A stretch of 64,000 nucleotides of DNA from Haematobacter genomosp. 1 (lineage in GTDB: Bacteria > Pseudomonadota > Alphaproteobacteria > Rhodobacterales > Rhodobacteraceae). The translations under genes and the position numbers were made by a program. This document shows, in pieces, positions 61,661 through 64,000 of this stretch (position 1 is its first letter; the number at the start of each line of letters is the position of its first letter). The stretch is from positions 1 through 64,000 of the forward strand of contig NZ_NIPW01000007.1 in the NCBI RefSeq assembly GCF_002196855.1, given 5' to 3'. Under the pieces are notes generated by a model that worked only from the letters and a program-made list of their open reading frames with translations, did no database searches and was not told the DNA's origin.

Positions 61661-62827
61661 ATGGATTTCGCACTGACTGAGGAACAGGAGGCCATCCGCG
61701 CCTCCGTCGCCGGCATCTGCTCGCGGTTCGACGATGCCTACTGGCTCAAGCGGGACAGGGAGGGCGGCTTCCCCCACGATTTCTATGACGCCCTCGCGCG
61801 GGAAGGCTGGCTGGGCATCTGCACGCCCGAAGCTTACGGCGGCGCGGGGCTGGGCATCACCGAAGCCGCGATCATGATGCGCGCCATCGCCGAATCCGGC
61901 GCGGGCATGTCGGGCGCTTCCGCCGTTCATATCAACATCTTCGGGCTGAACCCTGTCGCGGTGTTCGGCACGGAGGAACAGAAGCAGCGGATGCTCCGCC
62001 CGATGGCCGAGGGGCGGGAAAAGGCGTGTTTCGCTGTGACGGAGCCCAACACCGGCCTCAATACCACGCAACTCAAGTTGCGCGCCGTGAAGAAGGGCGA
62101 CCGATACGTGGTCAACGGGCAGAAGGTCTGGATCTCCACCGCGCAGGAGGCCGACCGTATCCTGCTGCTCGCCCGCACCACGCCGCTGGAAGAGGTGACG
62201 AAGCCGACGCACGGACTGAGCCTTTTCTACTCCCGCTTCGACCGCGACCGCATCCGCGTCACCGAGATCGAAAAGATGGGCCGCAAGGCGGTGGATTCGA
62301 ACGAACTCTTCTTCGAGGATTACGAAATCCCCGCCGAGGACCTGATCGGCGAGGAAGGCCGGGGCTTTGAATACATCCTCCACGGGATGAACCCCGAGCG
62401 TGTCCTGATCGCCGCGGAGGCGGTGGGACTGGGGATGCTCGCCCTCGCGCGCGCGTCGAAATATGCCCGCGAGCGCATCGTCTTCAACCGGCCCATCGGG
62501 CAGAACCAGGCGATTCAGCATCCGCTGGCGAAATGCTGGGCGGAGTTGGAGGCGGCATGGATGATGGTGCTCTCCGCAGCCTCCGCCTATGACCGGGGTC
62601 TGCCTGCGGGAGCCGCTGCCAACGCGGCCAAATATCTGGCGGGAGAGGCGGGATTTCACGCCTGCGAAACCGCGGTCATGGTTCATGGCGGTTTCGGCTA
62701 CGCCAAGGAATTCCATGTCGAACGCTATCTGCGCGAGGTATTCGTGCCCCGGATCGCGCCGGTGAGCCCGCAGCTCGCCCTGTCCTTCATCGCCGAACGG
62801 GTGCTGGACCTGCCAAAATCCTACTGA
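61661..62827 (+). CDS. Acyl-CoA dehydrogenase
   Basis: A 388-residue acyl-CoA dehydrogenase: FALTEEQEAIRASVAGICSRFDDAYW at the start, AVTEPNTGLNTTQLKLRAV in the beta domain, QKVWISTAQEADR, and GMNPERVLIAAEAVGLG with a Glu at the isovaleryl-type catalytic position. The ATG at 61661 gives the standard start; upstream codons in frame are not conserved. It lies 11 bases after the CoA-transferase gene in the same operon. Confidence 0.9.
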   Translation: MDFALTEEQEAIRASVAGICSRFDDAYWLKRDREGGFPHDFYDALAREGWLGICTPEAYGGAGLGITEAAIMMRAIAESGAGMSGASAVHINIFGLNPVAVFGTEEQKQRMLRPMAEGREKACFAVTEPNTGLNTTQLKLRAVKKGDRYVVNGQKVWISTAQEADRILLLARTTPLEEVTKPTHGLSLFYSRFDRDRIRVTEIEKMGRKAVDSNELFFEDYEIPAEDLIGEEGRGFEYILHGMNPERVLIAAEAVGLGMLALARASKYARERIVFNRPIGQNQAIQHPLAKCWAELEAAWMMVLSAASAYDRGLPAGAAANAAKYLAGEAGFHACETAVMVHGGFGYAKEFHVERYLREVFVPRIAPVSPQLALSFIAERVLDLPKSY

Positions 62828-62855
62828 ACGGACCACGCCTTGGGAGGGGAGGACC

Positions 62856-64000
62856 ATGGCACAGCAGACCATCGGCATCGACACAGCAGAAGGGATGTTC
62901 CGGCCCGGCGACCGCGTGCTCATCCCCCAGGGAATGGGGGAGCCGCAGGCGCTGACGGCGGCTTTGGTCGCGGCGTCCTTGCGCCTGGAAGGGCTCACGG
63001 CCTGCGTCGGCATGGTCACTGGAGAGGCGCTGCTCGCGGAAAGCCGGCTGCGCTTTGAAAGCTACGGTATCATGGGGCGGATGACCGCGCTCCCGGCGGA
63101 GCGTATCGATGTCCTGACACTGCCCTATTCCGGTTACATTGACCGCATCGTCACCGGCGCGCTCCCCGCGGATGTGGTCTTCCTCCGACTTTCCCCCGCG
63201 CGGGGGGGCCGGTATCATCTGGGTATCGGCGATCTGCACCTGATTGACGCCGCGCGCCGCGCGCGTGTCGTGCTGGCCGAAATCAGCGCCGATGTCCCGC
63301 GCACGTCCGGCACGCTCTGGCCGGAGGAGGTGCCTTTTCTGGCAGTCGATGCCGAAGGCGCGCTGGCAGAACTCCATCCCGGCTCCTCTGATGAGACGGA
63401 GATGACCGTCGCCCGCCACGTTGCCGCGCTGGTGCCGGACGGGGCAGTGATCCAGCTGGGCATCGGGCGTCTGCCGCAGGCCGTCACCGCCGCGCTAATG
63501 GGCCATCGCGACCTCGGCCTGCATTCGGGCGCGATGATCGATGGCGTGGCCGATCTGGTGGAAGCGGGGGCCATCACGAACGCCCGCAAGGAGGTGGACG
63601 CAGGTGTCAGCGTTGCGGGAGTGCTTATGGGCAGCCGCCGGATCGCGCGTTTTGCCGACGGCAACCCGGCGCTCCGCCTCGCGCCCACTGGCTATACCCA
63701 TGCGGCGCAGGTGCTGGCGCGGCTGTCCCGGTTTCACGCGATCAACTCCGCGATTGAGGTCGATCTCTTTGGTCGCATCAACCTCGAACGCGCCGCGGCC
63801 CGACCGATGGCCGGACTGGGCGGACAACCGGATTTCGCCCGGGCGGCCCGTGCCTCTGCCGGAGGGCGCTCCATCGTGGCGCTCCCCTCCACCGCCGCGC
63901 GGGGCAGTCGTTCGCGGATCGTGGCGGAGGTCGCGCATGTCTCGCTCCCCCACGCGGCGGCGGACGTGGTGGTCACGGAATGGGGCGCTGCCCATCTGGC
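62856..64000 (+). CDS. Acetyl-CoA hydrolase/4-hydroxybutyrate-type CoA-transferase (partial, runs off the end)
   Basis: The first 381 residues of an acetyl-CoA hydrolase/transferase-family protein, open to the window edge. It begins MAQQTIGIDTAEGMFRPGDRVLIPQGMGEP and contains GAVIQLGIGRLPQAVTAALMGHRDLGLHSGAMIDG and the catalytic-Glu region INSAIEVDLFGRINLE. GGGAGGGGAGGACC precedes the ATG at 62856. As a second CoA-transferase in the operon it could recycle CoA between substrate and product acids. The family is clear, the substrate is not. The 3' end is missing. Confidence 0.85.
   Translation, partial: MAQQTIGIDTAEGMFRPGDRVLIPQGMGEPQALTAALVAASLRLEGLTACVGMVTGEALLAESRLRFESYGIMGRMTALPAERIDVLTLPYSGYIDRIVTGALPADVVFLRLSPARGGRYHLGIGDLHLIDAARRARVVLAEISADVPRTSGTLWPEEVPFLAVDAEGALAELHPGSSDETEMTVARHVAALVPDGAVIQLGIGRLPQAVTAALMGHRDLGLHSGAMIDGVADLVEAGAITNARKEVDAGVSVAGVLMGSRRIARFADGNPALRLAPTGYTHAAQVLARLSRFHAINSAIEVDLFGRINLERAAARPMAGLGGQPDFARAARASAGGRSIVALPSTAARGSRSRIVAEVAHVSLPHAAADVVVTEWGAAHL

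Overview
The window is high-GC, densely packed DNA from an alphaproteobacterium, most likely a Rhodobacteraceae (roseobacter-type) member. The grounds are the gene families (two TRAP transporters, a paaABCDE-paaZ locus, a catalase HPII), a VPLPA-type C-terminal sorting signal on an exported protein, strong GGAGG ribosome sites and many ATGA start/stop overlaps. No rRNA, tRNA, CRISPR array, insertion sequence or phage gene was seen. Almost every gene belongs to a nutrient-uptake or catabolic module, each with its own regulator, so the segment reads as a catabolic mosaic from a chromosome or large replicon.

Layout. 0.66-7.2 kb: malonate module (GntR regulator MatR, divergent from matPQM TRAP transporter, malonyl-CoA decarboxylase and malonyl-CoA synthetase). 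7.2-8.3 kb: exported glycerophosphodiester phosphodiesterase. 8.5-11.1 kb: NitT/TauT-type ABC importer. 11.2-16.7 kb (minus strand): polyamine-type ABC importer with a YtcJ-like amidohydrolase. 17.0-32.8 kb: phenylacetate locus: paaX, paaABCDE, an extra PaaA-like gene, paaZ, then paaR, paaK, paaI, paaG on the minus strand, and a Liv-type ABC importer divergent from paaG across a TetR-type palindrome. 32.8-39.6 kb: ribitol module (LacI regulator, ABC importer, ribitol dehydrogenase, D-ribulokinase). 39.7-44.0 kb: LysR plus an enol-lactonase, converging on an SDR, a muconolactone isomerase, a YciI-like protein and an AtoE-type permease. 44.2-52.8 kb: cyclase-family hydrolase, then a quinate/shikimate module (shikimate/quinate dehydrogenase, type II dehydroquinase, TRAP transporter, two tandem GntR regulators and a fused QuiC-type dehydroshikimate dehydratase). 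52.9-56.1 kb: catalase HPII and RadC. 56.6-64 kb: an acyl-CoA catabolic module around an IclR regulator, with two divergent operons, running off the window end.

How the genes work together. Malonate is imported, activated to malonyl-CoA and decarboxylated to acetyl-CoA. Phenylacetate is activated by PaaK, epoxidised by PaaABCE, isomerised by PaaG and ring-opened by PaaZ; PaaF, PaaH and PaaJ are not in the window. Ribitol is oxidised to D-ribulose and phosphorylated. Quinate/shikimate is oxidised and dehydrated to protocatechuate by QuiC; the enol-lactonase nearby could serve the later 3-oxoadipate branch. The last module looks like beta-oxidation of an unidentified carboxylate.

Most notable points: an extra PaaA-like subunit whose bridging diiron glutamate is replaced by lysine; an acyl-CoA dehydrogenase subunit lacking the central beta domain; two tandem paralogous GntR regulators; an uptake-plus-muconolactone module without catA or catB; and clear candidate operators for MatR, PaaX, PaaR, the ribitol LacI protein, the LysR protein and the IclR protein.
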